Of a stretch of 64,000 bases of DNA, positions 1 to 9,120 are shown in pieces. Position 1 is the first letter of the stretch. Every line of letters starts with the position of its first letter. The position numbers and the translations under genes are program-made. Source of the stretch: Candidatus Zhuqueibacterota bacterium (GTDB lineage: Bacteria > Zhuqueibacterota > Zhuqueibacteria > Residuimicrobiales > Krinioviventaceae). Location: contig JAFGSB010000059.1 in NCBI GenBank assembly GCA_016934825.1, forward strand, positions 1-64,000. Reading direction: 5' to 3'. Below the pieces are notes generated by a model. The model searched no databases and was not told where the DNA came from. It saw nothing but the letters and a program-made list of their open reading frames with translations.

Positions 1-364
1 AATATGTTACCCTAAGAATTAATATATAAAATAAACACAGGATACTATATTTCTTTATAATATTATATATATTTATTTATAAAAATAGTAATAGTAGGTG
101 CTGTGGATATGTGTAAAAGTTTAAAAATGATATAAATGATCGTTATAATTAGAAAAAATATAAATAATTTATACACAAAGGTGTGTGAATTGTGTGTGGA
201 AAACAGATAAACAACCACCAATTGTGAATAAATAAATACTGATATGTTTAAAAACGGAACGAAATTAACAGTTCATCAATAAGTTATAAAATGATTTTTT
301 TACTTTATCCATAAAATAGTGTGGATAACTTAAAGACATTTATTTTCAATAATAACAAAGAGAT
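1..364. other. Gene-free AT-rich region with DnaA-box cluster; candidate oriC
   Basis: No credible gene lies here. Seen directly: three 9-mers that fit the DnaA box TTATNCACA on one strand or the other, at 169-177 (TTATACACA), 223-231 (TGTGAATAA) and 320-328 (TGTGGATAA). One-mismatch copies lie at 102-110, 195-203 and 305-313. The first ~95 bases are almost pure A/T and could serve as a DNA-unwinding element. Box density in about 230 bp is well above what I would expect, but AT-rich DNA gives chance hits. The origin call is an inference; dnaA itself is not visible and would have to lie to the left. parA/parB at the far end of the window fit an origin-proximal location only loosely. Confidence 0.5.
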
Positions 365-1627
365 ATGAAAAACAAATTTTATAACGGCTTTGATTTTGAA
401 ACCCTGGATAAAAGAGACAACGATTATCGTTCGCCGTTTCAGGTTGACCGGGATCGTATAATTCATAGTTTTGCATTTCGCAGATTACAGGCAAAAACAC
501 AGGTTTTCTTTTCCGGAGAGTATGATTTTTACAGAACACGACTGACGCATTCGATTGAAGTTGCCCAGATTGGCCGCTCAATTTGTCACTGCCTTTTTAA
601 TTCCTCAGAATATCTAAATGAAGATTTTTTTATCGATCCGGACCTGGTTGAGGCGGCCTGTTTATCTCATGATCTTGGCCATCCCCCTTTTGGACACGCC
701 GGTGAAAGTATTTTAAATATTTTAATGCAAAAGTACGGCGGCTTTGAAGGCAACGCTCAAACCCTGCGTATTTTGACCGACACGATCTATTCCAGTAAAG
801 GTGTGCGAAAGGGTATGAAACCGACCCGGGCGTTTACAGATAGTATTCTCAAATACAAAAATTTATACGATCCGGACAAAAAACCGAAAAATCATTTTTT
901 GTACAGGGAACAAAAAGATATTTTAAATTTTGTCTTTAACCATCGTGATTTTCCTGCGCATATAACCGATAAGAAAAAAAATAAATTCAGAAGCATAGAA
1001 TGTCAGATCATGGATTGGTCCGATGATACGTCCTATTCGTTAAACGATATGGTCGACAGTATTAAAACCGGTTTTATTACGATTGAAAAAATCGAAAGAT
1101 GGGCGTCAAAAACCAATTTGAATAAAAAAAAGGAAAGTTTAATCAACAGTGTTTTGGATATTATACGTTCAGGAAGTGTTGAAAGTCTTTTTGCGATCAA
1201 AATAGGAGATTTTATTAAAGCCTGCAGTCTGCAAAAAAGAGATACATTTATGAATGACCTGACCAACAGGTATTGCTATGAACTGGTTATCGATCCTGAG
1301 ATTTATCTGGAATGTGAATTATATAAAAAATTATCCCGCGAAATTGTTTTTGACTCTCCGCAGATCAGCCAGCTTGAATTCAAAGGTCATTATATGCTGA
1401 AAAGATTGTTTAAAACGTTATTGAATAATTATATCAAAAACAATGACGACAAATTACTTTTGCTTCCTCTTGATATGGAAGATATCATCAGATCGCCTGA
1501 ACTGGATATGCCCCTAAAAGCAAGAATGTTGTGCGATTATATCGCCGGTATGTCCGACCGCTTTGCCATCCGTTTTTATAAAAGATTATTTATCCCGGAT
1601 TTTGGTTCGATTGTGGATTTGGTCTAA
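365..1627 (+). CDS. dgt: dGTP triphosphohydrolase (HD-domain dNTPase)
   Basis: A 420-residue HD-superfamily deoxynucleotide triphosphohydrolase that would cleave dGTP (or other dNTPs) to the nucleoside and triphosphate in the cytoplasm. The N-terminal block FRRLQAKTQVF followed by RTRLTHSIEVAQIGR, then SHDLGHPPFGHAGE (~residues 100-115), gives the H...HD...D metal and substrate motifs of the family. Length is normal for the shorter dGTPase-like class. The ATG at 365 has only a weak purine-rich ribosome site (AAAGAG). It stands alone just right of the DnaA-box cluster; the next gene starts 55 bases downstream and is functionally unrelated. The nucleotide specificity cannot be read from the sequence. 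Confidence 0.9.
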   Translation: MKNKFYNGFDFETLDKRDNDYRSPFQVDRDRIIHSFAFRRLQAKTQVFFSGEYDFYRTRLTHSIEVAQIGRSICHCLFNSSEYLNEDFFIDPDLVEAACLSHDLGHPPFGHAGESILNILMQKYGGFEGNAQTLRILTDTIYSSKGVRKGMKPTRAFTDSILKYKNLYDPDKKPKNHFLYREQKDILNFVFNHRDFPAHITDKKKNKFRSIECQIMDWSDDTSYSLNDMVDSIKTGFITIEKIERWASKTNLNKKKESLINSVLDIIRSGSVESLFAIKIGDFIKACSLQKRDTFMNDLTNRYCYELVIDPEIYLECELYKKLSREIVFDSPQISQLEFKGHYMLKRLFKTLLNNYIKNNDDKLLLLPLDMEDIIRSPELDMPLKARMLCDYIAGMSDRFAIRFYKRLFIPDFGSIVDLV

Positions 1628-1682
1628 AAAGTGATTGCCGGCGCCTGTATTAAATCAGGTAACTTCTGAAAAGAGGTCAATC

Positions 1683-3458
1683 ATGAAAAGAAGAGAATTT
1701 ATAAAATTATCAGGCGGATTGTTTACAACATCCTTGCTGCCATTATCATGTCGGATAAAAAGCGGCGCAGAAAAAGCCCCGAATGTGATCCTGATTATGA
1801 CCGACGACCAGGGTTGGGGAGATATTCATTCTCATGAGAATCCTGAAATCGATACCCCGGTTCTTGACAGGTTGGCCGGCCAGGGTGCGCGTTTTGAGCG
1901 TTTCTATGTATCACCGGTGTGCGCTCCGACCCGAGCCAGTTTATTGACCGGGAGATATCATTTAAGAACCGGCACGATCTGGGTGACCCACGGCAAAGAG
2001 ATCATGAACAGCGACGAGGTGACCATTGCCGAATTGCTGAAACAACAGGGATATCAAACGGGATGTTTCGGTAAATGGCACAACGGATCATACTATCCGT
2101 TTAATCCCAATGGACAGGGTTTTGATGAATTTGTCGGTTTTTGCGCTGGACACTGGAACAATTACTTTGATACCCTGTTGTATAAAAACAATAAGCAGAT
2201 CAGGGCTGAAGGTTATATTTCAGATGTTTTAACCGACCTTGCTTTATCGTTTATTAAAAAAAACAAAAATAATCCTTTTTTTTGTTATATCCCATATAAT
2301 GCCCCCCATGCCCCGTTCCAGGTGCCCGACAAATATTTTAATAAATACAAAAACAGGGGTTTCGACGACGCAAATGCCAGCGTTTACGGCATGGTGGAAA
2401 ACCTGGATGAGAACATCGGACGTATACTGCAAAAAATAGATTCACTTGGCCTTGCCGGAAACACCATCGTCATCTTTTTAACGGACAACGGTCCGAATAC
2501 CGAAAGATTCAACGGCAATATGAAAGGACGAAAGGGCAGTGTGAATGAAGGCGGAATAAGGGTGCCGCTGTTTGTTCGCTGGCCGGGGAAAATTAAAGAG
2601 GGATTAAAAATTAACAGGATAGCCGCTCATATTGATCTCCTGCCGACCGTTTTGGACCTGTGCGGAATAGATATTCCGCAGGAGCCGCGGTTGGACGGAA
2701 TCAGTCTTGTTCCGTTGTTAAAGGAAGACGAAACAAACTGGCCGGATCGGACCATATACACTCACCAGGCGAAAGGAGGACTTTTAAAACCGGCGCCCGC
2801 TTCCGCGCGGACACAACAGTACAGATTAGTAGTTCAGGATAACGGTTATGAATTATACGATATGATTAAAGATCCGCAGCAGAAAAAGGATATTTCCGGC
2901 AGTTATCCGCAAATAGTGAAAAAAATGTCTGCGGATTACCGGAGCTGGTTTGAGGATGTAACCGGAGAACTGCATAACAGACCGGACAGGACCCCCGTCG
3001 GATATGATGAAGCGCCGACCGTTACCTTGCTGGCTCCGGAGAGCAGGCAAAAAGGAAACATAAAATTTAAAGGCAAAACGGGCTGGGCGAATGACTGGCT
3101 GACCGGATGGACGGATACGGAAAGTATCGTCTGGTGGGATATTAATATCATTAAATCCGCCGATTATGAGATAACTCTATTTTATTCATGCCCGGAACAG
3201 GATACCGGTTCCGATATCGTTGTAACGGTTGGCGGTAAAGATTTAAAGGGCACGATTAACCAGGCCCATGACCCGGCGCCATTTGATACATACGACCGGG
3301 TCAAACGCACCGAGGTTTATGAAAAAGTCTGGGGCGAGCTGAATCTTGGACGGGTTCGGTTAAACCAGGGAGATACCGAGCTTTCGGTGCGGGCGGTAAA
3401 AATACCGGGAAGCCGGGTTATGGATTTAAAAGCCGTACAGATGAAAAAAATGAATTGA
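1683..3458 (+). CDS. Tat-exported Cys-type sulfatase with extra C-terminal domain
   Basis: Family S1 sulfatase, 591 residues, acting outside the cytoplasm on a sulfate ester. The N-terminus MKRREFIKLSGG is a twin-arginine signal. Metal ligands DD are at 41-42 and the formylglycine signature CAPTRAS starts at Cys80, the residue oxidised to formylglycine. I chose ATG 1683 over an upstream TTG (1635) because AGAGG sits 6 bases before it and the Tat motif begins there. After the sulfatase fold (~residues 32-440) there is a ~130-residue beta-rich extension that looks like a carbohydrate-binding-type domain, as seen in planctomycete-like arylsulfatases. No sulfatase-maturating enzyme gene is in the window. 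The substrate (probably a sulfated glycan) is an inference. Confidence 0.87.
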   Translation: MKRREFIKLSGGLFTTSLLPLSCRIKSGAEKAPNVILIMTDDQGWGDIHSHENPEIDTPVLDRLAGQGARFERFYVSPVCAPTRASLLTGRYHLRTGTIWVTHGKEIMNSDEVTIAELLKQQGYQTGCFGKWHNGSYYPFNPNGQGFDEFVGFCAGHWNNYFDTLLYKNNKQIRAEGYISDVLTDLALSFIKKNKNNPFFCYIPYNAPHAPFQVPDKYFNKYKNRGFDDANASVYGMVENLDENIGRILQKIDSLGLAGNTIVIFLTDNGPNTERFNGNMKGRKGSVNEGGIRVPLFVRWPGKIKEGLKINRIAAHIDLLPTVLDLCGIDIPQEPRLDGISLVPLLKEDETNWPDRTIYTHQAKGGLLKPAPASARTQQYRLVVQDNGYELYDMIKDPQQKKDISGSYPQIVKKMSADYRSWFEDVTGELHNRPDRTPVGYDEAPTVTLLAPESRQKGNIKFKGKTGWANDWLTGWTDTESIVWWDINIIKSADYEITLFYSCPEQDTGSDIVVTVGGKDLKGTINQAHDPAPFDTYDRVKRTEVYEKVWGELNLGRVRLNQGDTELSVRAVKIPGSRVMDLKAVQMKKMN

Positions 3459-3532
3459 TATGAAAAGATTTTTTTAATTACGAAAATATTTCTTTTGGTT
3501 TGAAAATTCTTATAATAAATGAAAACCAAATA

Positions 3533-4645
3533 ATGAAAAAATTTCAAACGGTTCTTTTACTTTTTACCATTAACCTGGTAATATCGCATCATGTTTTTGG
3601 CCGGATAGATTCATTAAGCACTATCAAAGGTCATGTATTTGATGAGGAAACAGGGGAGCCGCTTGCTTATGTTAATGTGTTTTTTTCCAACACCACATTG
3701 GGCGACGCATCAGATGATTCCGGATATTTTGAAATAAGGTTCATTCCTCCCGGATCGTACGATCTTATCGTGAACAGGATCGGCTACGAAATGAGAACGA
3801 TCTCCATTCTTTTTTTGGAACCGATCACGATTGATAAAAATATTACTTTAAAACCTAAACCCCTTGTCGGCGAGGAAATTAAGGTTGAAGCAAAAGAGTA
3901 TAAGAACTGGTTCAATAATTTAGATAGATTTAACAAAGCGTTTATTGGTGAAACGCCGAACGCAAAGGAATGTAAAATAAAAAATCCCGAAATATTGACC
4001 TTTTCAACCGATCCCGATACACGTGATTTAATTGCCAGGGCTGACCGTATTCTTCATATTGAAAACAGGGCGTTGGGGTATTATGTGGATTTGATTTTAG
4101 ATGAATTTAGAGAGAACGAAGATTACGTCCGTTACGGAGTATATCCCCGCTTTATTGAAATGAAGACGGAAGATAAAAACCAGTTATCGTTATGGAAAGA
4201 ACGGCGTTTCAAAACATACACGGGTTCGCTAAAACATTTTTTATCCGCCTTTGCTAACGACCGCGTTGAAAAGGAAAAGTTTGAACTGTACAAGGGGACC
4301 CGAAGGATTTCAACCCAGTTCGATAAAACACAGATCGTCACCCGCGGATTAAAAAGCCTGGTAAAACCGACGACCATCGGCCTGACGCCTGAACAAAAGA
4401 AACGCGGATTAAAAGTTATCAAATTCAATGATTATTTAAAAGTGATATATAAAGGAGACAAAGGGGAGGACGGAATAAAAATGTACGATGAGTTTTTTCC
4501 GACCTCTTTTTTATTATTAAAGTTAAATAAAGCAATAGTGGATAGTTTTGGCAACCTGCACAGCGCCAATGCCTTTCAGGTTTTTGGTTATTGGTCTGAA
4601 CACCGGATAGCGGATACCCTGCCGTTGGATTATCTCCCGGAATGA
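3533..4645 (+). CDS. Secreted protein with CarboxypepD_reg-like N-terminal domain
   Basis: A 370-residue exported protein. The first ~23 residues are a signal peptide, then residues ~28-105 form a carboxypeptidase-regulatory-like beta-sandwich (IKGHVFDEETGEPLAYVNV, then GYFEIRFIPPGSYDLIV). The remaining ~260 residues I do not recognise. The same layout occurs in many Bacteroidota/Calditrichota envelope proteins of unknown role, often near TonB-type receptors, but no receptor is present here. ATG 3533 is preferred to the TTG at 3500 because the signal peptide starts there. Upstream ribosome site is poor. It converges with the response-regulator gene, only 28 bases away. Confidence 0.72.
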   Translation: MKKFQTVLLLFTINLVISHHVFGRIDSLSTIKGHVFDEETGEPLAYVNVFFSNTTLGDASDDSGYFEIRFIPPGSYDLIVNRIGYEMRTISILFLEPITIDKNITLKPKPLVGEEIKVEAKEYKNWFNNLDRFNKAFIGETPNAKECKIKNPEILTFSTDPDTRDLIARADRILHIENRALGYYVDLILDEFRENEDYVRYGVYPRFIEMKTEDKNQLSLWKERRFKTYTGSLKHFLSAFANDRVEKEKFELYKGTRRISTQFDKTQIVTRGLKSLVKPTTIGLTPEQKKRGLKVIKFNDYLKVIYKGDKGEDGIKMYDEFFPTSFLLLKLNKAIVDSFGNLHSANAFQVFGYWSEHRIADTLPLDYLPE

Positions 4646-4673
4646 GACAATAGAACAAAACACCGCATCATAA

Positions 4674-6029
4674 TTACTTTAACCCATATTTTTTTAGTTT
4701 ATACCGTAAATGGCGTTCCGTCATGCCCAGGGACTCTGCCGCTTTGGTCTGAATGTCATTGTTATTTTTCAACGCCTCTGAAATCAGTTTTTTTTCAAAA
4801 GCTTCAACCCGCTGCTGAAATGTTCCCTGCTTAATATTATAATCCATATCGTTCGATTGAGCAACGGAAGCGGGCAGATCATTTACACCGATAATTTCAT
4901 CCCGGCTGAGCACAACCGCCTGTTCGATAATATTTTCCAGTTCACGCACATTTCCGGGAAAGGGGTATTTCATCAGTTTATCCATACTATCATTAGAAAG
5001 TCCTTTTATACTTTTGTTGTTTATTTCGGAATAATGTGTGATAAAATGATTGATAAGCAGGGGAATATCGGTCTTTCTTTGTCTTAACGGCGGAAGTTCA
5101 ATTTTAACCACATTCAGTCTGTAAAATAAATCCTCTCGGAACATCCCGGTTTTTACCATTTCTTCCAGTTTTTTATTGGTCGCGGCGATGATCCTGACAT
5201 CCACAGCAATAGATTCGGAAGAACCGATTCGTTCAATAGTGTGTTCCTGTAAAACCCGCAGTAGTTTAACCTGGGTGCTTAACGGAACATCGCCGACCTC
5301 GTCGATAAAGATCGTTCCTTCATGTGCGGACTCAAACCGTCCCTTTCGGAATTTATCCGCCCCGGTGAACGCTCCCTTTTCATGACCGAATAATTCACTT
5401 TCAACTAAGTTTTCAGGCAAAGCGGCCATATTTACGGCAATAAACGGTTTTGATTCGCGGGTGCTTGCAAAATGTATGGCCCTGGCAACCAGTTCCTTTC
5501 CGGTGCCGCTTTCGCCGGTAATTAACACCGACGCTTTACTTTCCGCCACCCGGGAAGCAATACTCAGAGCCTCTGCCATTGACTTGCCGGAGGAAATGAT
5601 ACCCCCGAACCTGAAGCGGTCATTTACCAGTTCTTTTAACCTTTTATTTTCCGCGATTAATTGTTTATGTTCAAGTACCTTGTTTACGGTCATTTCCAGT
5701 TGTTCGATATCGACAGGTTTGGTGATAAAATCCGCTGCGCCTTGTTTCATCGCCCCGGTCGCGCCTTCAATACTTCCGTACGCGGTCATAACAATCACTT
5801 CAATATTCGGATTGATATCCTTGGCGGCCGTTAATAATTCCATGCCGTCCATTTCCGGCATTCTCAGGTCGGTCAGAATCAAATCAACAGATTTGTTTTT
5901 CAAAACAGCGACCGCCTCTTTCCCGGATTGCGCAGTGATTACGGAAAAACCTTTTTTCGTTAAAAAGCCTGCCAGTGCATCTCTTTGTGATAATTCATCG
6001 TCAGCCACCAGTATATTATATTTCGGCAT
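4674..6029 (-). CDS. Sigma-54-dependent NtrC/AtoC-type response regulator
   Basis: 451 residues with the full three-part layout: receiver domain 1-120 with acidic pair DD at 10-11 and phospho-acceptor Asp54 (LILTDLRMPEMDG); AAA+ domain ~145-310 with Walker A GESGTGKE and the sigma-54 contact loop GAFTGA; Fis-type helix-turn-helix ~405-448. It should bind enhancer sites and open sigma-54 promoters when phosphorylated. The upstream kinase gene ends 3 bases before its ATG and supplies the ribosome site GAGGAG, so the pair is translationally coupled. Its likely targets are the two operator copies at 8151-8189 and the sigma-54 promoter at 8265-8280 just beyond the kinase gene (inference from position). 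Confidence 0.95.
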   Translation of the reverse strand: MPKYNILVADDELSQRDALAGFLTKKGFSVITAQSGKEAVAVLKNKSVDLILTDLRMPEMDGMELLTAAKDINPNIEVIVMTAYGSIEGATGAMKQGAADFITKPVDIEQLEMTVNKVLEHKQLIAENKRLKELVNDRFRFGGIISSGKSMAEALSIASRVAESKASVLITGESGTGKELVARAIHFASTRESKPFIAVNMAALPENLVESELFGHEKGAFTGADKFRKGRFESAHEGTIFIDEVGDVPLSTQVKLLRVLQEHTIERIGSSESIAVDVRIIAATNKKLEEMVKTGMFREDLFYRLNVVKIELPPLRQRKTDIPLLINHFITHYSEINNKSIKGLSNDSMDKLMKYPFPGNVRELENIIEQAVVLSRDEIIGVNDLPASVAQSNDMDYNIKQGTFQQRVEAFEKKLISEALKNNNDIQTKAAESLGMTERHLRYKLKKYGLK

Positions 6030-6032
6030 ATT

Positions 6033-8078
6033 TTACTCCTCAATCGGTATTTGAATTTGAAAAGTCGTTCCTTTACCGGGTTTACTTTTTACCTGTATCG
6101 TCCCGTTATGCAGGGTAATGATCTGCTGCACAATACTTAAACCCAGGCCCGTACCCTCTTCCCTGGTGGTAAAGTACAGATTGAATATTTTATCCAGATT
6201 TTTTTCGGGAATTCCCTTTCCGTTATCAATAATATGGATATGGATATACTTTGCATCGGCAAAGCAATTTATTTCCACATATTGGCCCGCAGCGCAGGCA
6301 TCAATACCATTTTGCACCAGGTTGAGCAAAGCCTGCTTTAGCTTGTCGCCGTCCGCAACAAGGGCGGGCACATTTTCACACTTTTGTTTAATTATAACGG
6401 CCTTTTGTTCCGCTTTTTGTTTTGAGACAATGATCACATCGTTAATAAGATGCATTAAATTGACTTTTGTTTTTATTAATTTTTCAGGTTTGGCAAATTG
6501 TAAAAACTGCTGTATGATATGATTGATTCTTTTGGATTCATTTACCACGGTTGTTGCCAGTTGAAGATATTCGTCCCTGTCCGTTTGCGGCGCAAATTCA
6601 TTTTTAAACCTCTGGGAGATGATACTGATTGCATTTAACGGATTCCTGATTTCATGCGCCACCCCGGAAGCCAGGTATCCCATTGCCGTGATTTGATCTT
6701 TACGGGACAAATTTTCTTCCAGCTTTTTCTGCTCGGTAATATCCTTGATAACCACAAAAATAATATCCTCTTCCTCAGGACCGTTTTTTATAACTTTTAT
6801 TCCAATTGATACAATTTTTTCTTTATTGTTAATTTTTAATTTTACATTCGGTCTGAAATCGTCTTTGTGGTTTAACTTTGACTTGTCAAATAGTTTACAA
6901 AACGGAGACAGCATTTCACTGCAGTTTTTGCCCAACACGGTCTCTGTTTTTAATTGAAATAACTTTTCAGCCGCATTATTGAACAGGGTTATTTTTTCTG
7001 AATAATCCATAGCAATGACCGCTTCCGTCATATTTGCCAGGATACTGCCTGTATAAGTTTCCATTCTGTTTAAAGTGTCCTGCAAAGTTTTATAATTTTG
7101 ATTACCGATAAACCAATTCGTAACAAAAACGCCGATGACCAGAAAGGCAAAAGAAGCCAAAATGGTTCGGGTTCGAGCGTGTGATTCGGATTCCTGTAAA
7201 TGCTGGGTACCCAGACCGATCCGTAATATTTCTTGAGCGGATGAATCAAAAGAAACGGATTGCACAACTTCATATACATGATGATCTTTAAATGAGGTAA
7301 TTCTTGTTTGTGAGAGGTTTGAACCAAGAGCCCTGGATAGAAAAGCGTCATCCCGGATTGAGCGGATCGAATCCACTCCCTGAGAAGCCAGTAAAATTCC
7401 GACGCTGTCCTGAAGGACGACATATTCTATTCCATCACTGTTTCCGATATCGGTTACCAGTTTTCCGGCGCCAATTGTTTTTCTGAACGCCAACATTTCC
7501 GCGGCATTGATGTTCATTATAATTACACCGCCTTTTCGACGTCGTTTTGCCACGGCGAAGCGGTCACCGGTACCAAAACGGCTCTGGCGAAAACCGAGAA
7601 CAAGCTCGTCAACTGTTTCATCTTTTAAAATTTCATGTATCCGGAACGGCTGGTCCATCCTGTCTTTTCCGCCCCTTCCCGGGGCATTGGTTAAAATACG
7701 GTTACCGGCCGCATCAAAAACATTAATTCTGAATATATTATTTTGTTCTGCTATTTCTTTGATATCTTTTTCCGACAGGGATTTTATATAATCCAGCCTT
7801 TCCAAAAGCCTGGCATTACTTAAAAGTTTTTCCGCCAATAAATCTTCGACCAGGGCGAAAGAAGTCATGGCATTTTCGCTTCCTTTTTGTAACGCGGTCA
7901 TCATTGCCGTGGATTGTTCGTGCATCACGTGCAATAGTTCATTTTTGCTGCCCTTAATTTCCAATACGGCAAATAAAATTAACAGCAATCCCAATATCAC
8001 AAACAGGGTGATAATGATTTTGTGATCCAGATAGGAACGTCTTTGAAGAGGCTGCTTCGGATAATAATATGCTTTCAT
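6033..8078 (-). CDS. Membrane sensor histidine kinase (periplasmic sensor, PAS, HisKA, HATPase)
   Basis: 681 residues. Membrane helices at ~21-40 and ~305-324 enclose a ~260-residue periplasmic sensory region (Cache-like by length, not proven). A PAS domain spans ~342-453, then HisKA with phospho-accepting His475 in GVAHEIRNPLNA, then the ATPase domain with N, G1 (DNGKGIPEKN) and G2 (TGLGLSI) boxes. The ATG at 8078 is chosen over a start at 8129 because CAAGAG lies just upstream and the basic N-terminus leads straight into the first helix. It forms an operon with the NtrC-type regulator. The ligand is unknown; the surface-protein target genes suggest an envelope or extracellular cue (inference). 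Confidence 0.95.
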   Translation of the reverse strand: MKAYYYPKQPLQRRSYLDHKIIITLFVILGLLLILFAVLEIKGSKNELLHVMHEQSTAMMTALQKGSENAMTSFALVEDLLAEKLLSNARLLERLDYIKSLSEKDIKEIAEQNNIFRINVFDAAGNRILTNAPGRGGKDRMDQPFRIHEILKDETVDELVLGFRQSRFGTGDRFAVAKRRRKGGVIIMNINAAEMLAFRKTIGAGKLVTDIGNSDGIEYVVLQDSVGILLASQGVDSIRSIRDDAFLSRALGSNLSQTRITSFKDHHVYEVVQSVSFDSSAQEILRIGLGTQHLQESESHARTRTILASFAFLVIGVFVTNWFIGNQNYKTLQDTLNRMETYTGSILANMTEAVIAMDYSEKITLFNNAAEKLFQLKTETVLGKNCSEMLSPFCKLFDKSKLNHKDDFRPNVKLKINNKEKIVSIGIKVIKNGPEEEDIIFVVIKDITEQKKLEENLSRKDQITAMGYLASGVAHEIRNPLNAISIISQRFKNEFAPQTDRDEYLQLATTVVNESKRINHIIQQFLQFAKPEKLIKTKVNLMHLINDVIIVSKQKAEQKAVIIKQKCENVPALVADGDKLKQALLNLVQNGIDACAAGQYVEINCFADAKYIHIHIIDNGKGIPEKNLDKIFNLYFTTREEGTGLGLSIVQQIITLHNGTIQVKSKPGKGTTFQIQIPIEE

Positions 8079-8150
8079 ATTTTTCTCTTGATTTATAATA
8101 CTGCTGTGTTTTGAAAAAGTATGTGACAATATCTTAATTTAATAATTATA

Positions 8151-8189
8151 ACCGACAAAACGGACGAAAAATTCGACCAAACGGTCGAA
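8151..8189. promoter_or_regulatory. Two phased copies of an 18-bp operator (candidate enhancer sites)
   Basis: 8172-8189 is a perfect interrupted palindrome, TTCGACC-AAAC-GGTCGAA. 8151-8168 is a degenerate second copy, ACCGACAAAACGGACGAA, matching it at most positions. Centres are 21 bp apart, two helical turns, so both would face the same side of DNA. They sit about 110 and 131 bp upstream of the predicted start of transcription from the sigma-54 promoter at 8265, the usual enhancer distance, and ~75-110 bp upstream of the kinase start codon. Binding by the adjacent NtrC-type regulator is an inference. Confidence 0.7.
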
Positions 8190-8264
8190 ACAGAAAAAAA
8201 CCTTTAAAAACGGCTATTGTTATAAATTAAATAAAATAAACAACTTGAGCACATAAATGATTTT

Positions 8265-8280
8265 TGGCACGACCATTGCC
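8265..8280 (+). promoter_or_regulatory. Sigma-54 (-24/-12) promoter
   Basis: TGGCACGACCATTGCC has the invariant GG and GC separated by 10 bases and matches the sigma-54 consensus TGGCACG-N4-TTGC almost perfectly. Predicted transcript start is near 8291, about 45 bases before the ATG at 8337. It is downstream of two operator copies and next to a sigma-54 activator gene, which makes a chance match unlikely. Confidence 0.85.
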
Positions 8281-8336
8281 TGACCAAGCATCAGTTAGCG
8301 TTAAAAAATATAAATAAAATATGAAAGGAGCAAATC

Positions 8337-9053
8337 ATGAAACGCATAACACAAACAATAGCAGTTTTATTTTTATCACTTTTTGTGATTTTCTTTTTTG
8401 CGGTACCACAGGTTTCAGCACAAAACGCACAACACGGCAGTAATTTTGTTGATGAAGACGATGACGGTTACAATGATAATGCCCCCGATCACGACGGTGA
8501 CGGAATACCGAACGGCCAGGACCCTGATTATGTAAAACAGGGAGCCGGTAAAGGTAACAGCGGCAAGGGTTTTGTTGATGAAAACGGCGACGGTATCAAT
8601 GATAACGCCCCGGATTCCGACGGTGACGGCATTCCGAACGGCCAGGACCCTGATTATGTAAAACAGGGAACCGGTAAAGGTAATGGCAGCAAAGGTTTTG
8701 TTGATGAAAACGGCGACGGTATCAATGATAACGCCCCGGATTCCGATGGCGACGGAATACCGAACGGCCAGGACCCCGACTATGAACGCCCCAATAACGG
8801 AACCGGATTTGGCAAAGGCAAAGGAAACGGCAGAGGCTTACATGGTTTTATCGATGAAGACGGTGACGGCATCAATGATAATGCACCGGATACCGACGGC
8901 GACGGAATTCCCAACGGCCAGGATCCCGATTGGGTTCGTCCCGAGAATTGTCTCGGCCGCGGCGCGAAAATGGGAAATACCTTCAACAAAGGTAATGCCG
9001 ATGATACTAAAGGCAAAGGCGGAAACGGAAAAGGCCCCGGAAGTAATAATTAA
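8337..9053 (+). CDS. Secreted protein with four Ca-binding (thrombospondin type 3-like) repeats
   Basis: 238 residues: signal peptide (~1-29), then four repeats starting at residues 37, 79, 121 and 171 (DNA 8445, 8571, 8697, 8847; period 126, 126, 150 bp). Each holds two EF-loop-like acidic runs, for example DENGDGINDNAPD followed by DGDGIPNGQDPD, joined by Gly/Lys/Asn-rich linkers. Such D-x-D-x-D-G loops bind Ca2+ in thrombospondin type 3 and related repeats. The C-terminal ~40 residues are basic and glycine-rich with no sorting tail. A strong AAAGGAG precedes the ATG. It is the first gene behind the sigma-54 promoter at 8265. Precise function unknown; a Ca-dependent matrix or adhesion role is an inference. 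Confidence 0.85.
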   Translation: MKRITQTIAVLFLSLFVIFFFAVPQVSAQNAQHGSNFVDEDDDGYNDNAPDHDGDGIPNGQDPDYVKQGAGKGNSGKGFVDENGDGINDNAPDSDGDGIPNGQDPDYVKQGTGKGNGSKGFVDENGDGINDNAPDSDGDGIPNGQDPDYERPNNGTGFGKGKGNGRGLHGFIDEDGDGINDNAPDTDGDGIPNGQDPDWVRPENCLGRGAKMGNTFNKGNADDTKGKGGNGKGPGSNN

Positions 9054-9069
9054 ATCACGACAGTAAACC

Positions 9070-9099
9070 GGCAGTGATGGGTTGATACTCATCACTGCC
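9070..9099 (+). terminator. Perfect 10-bp hairpin between the repeat protein and the barrel gene
   Basis: Arms GGCAGTGATG (9070-9079) and CATCACTGCC (9090-9099) pair perfectly around a 10-base loop and are followed by TTTATTATAA. It lies 16 bases after the stop of the repeat-protein gene and ends 21 bases before the barrel start codon. A leaky terminator or mRNA-stabilising hairpin that lowers expression of the second gene fits best; no other promoter is obvious between the two genes. Confidence 0.6.
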
Positions 9100-9120
9100 T
9101 TTATTATAAGGACAATAAAG

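Noticed and set aside
5461-6054. 197-codon open frame antisense to the response regulator
   Set aside because: Mirror of the AAA+ and receiver coding sequence; composition is not protein-like.
8683-9066. 127-codon alternative frame within the Ca-repeat gene
   Set aside because: Arises from the repeated DNA; rich in Met/Thr/Ala repeats with no signal or ribosome site, and the main frame is clearly coding.
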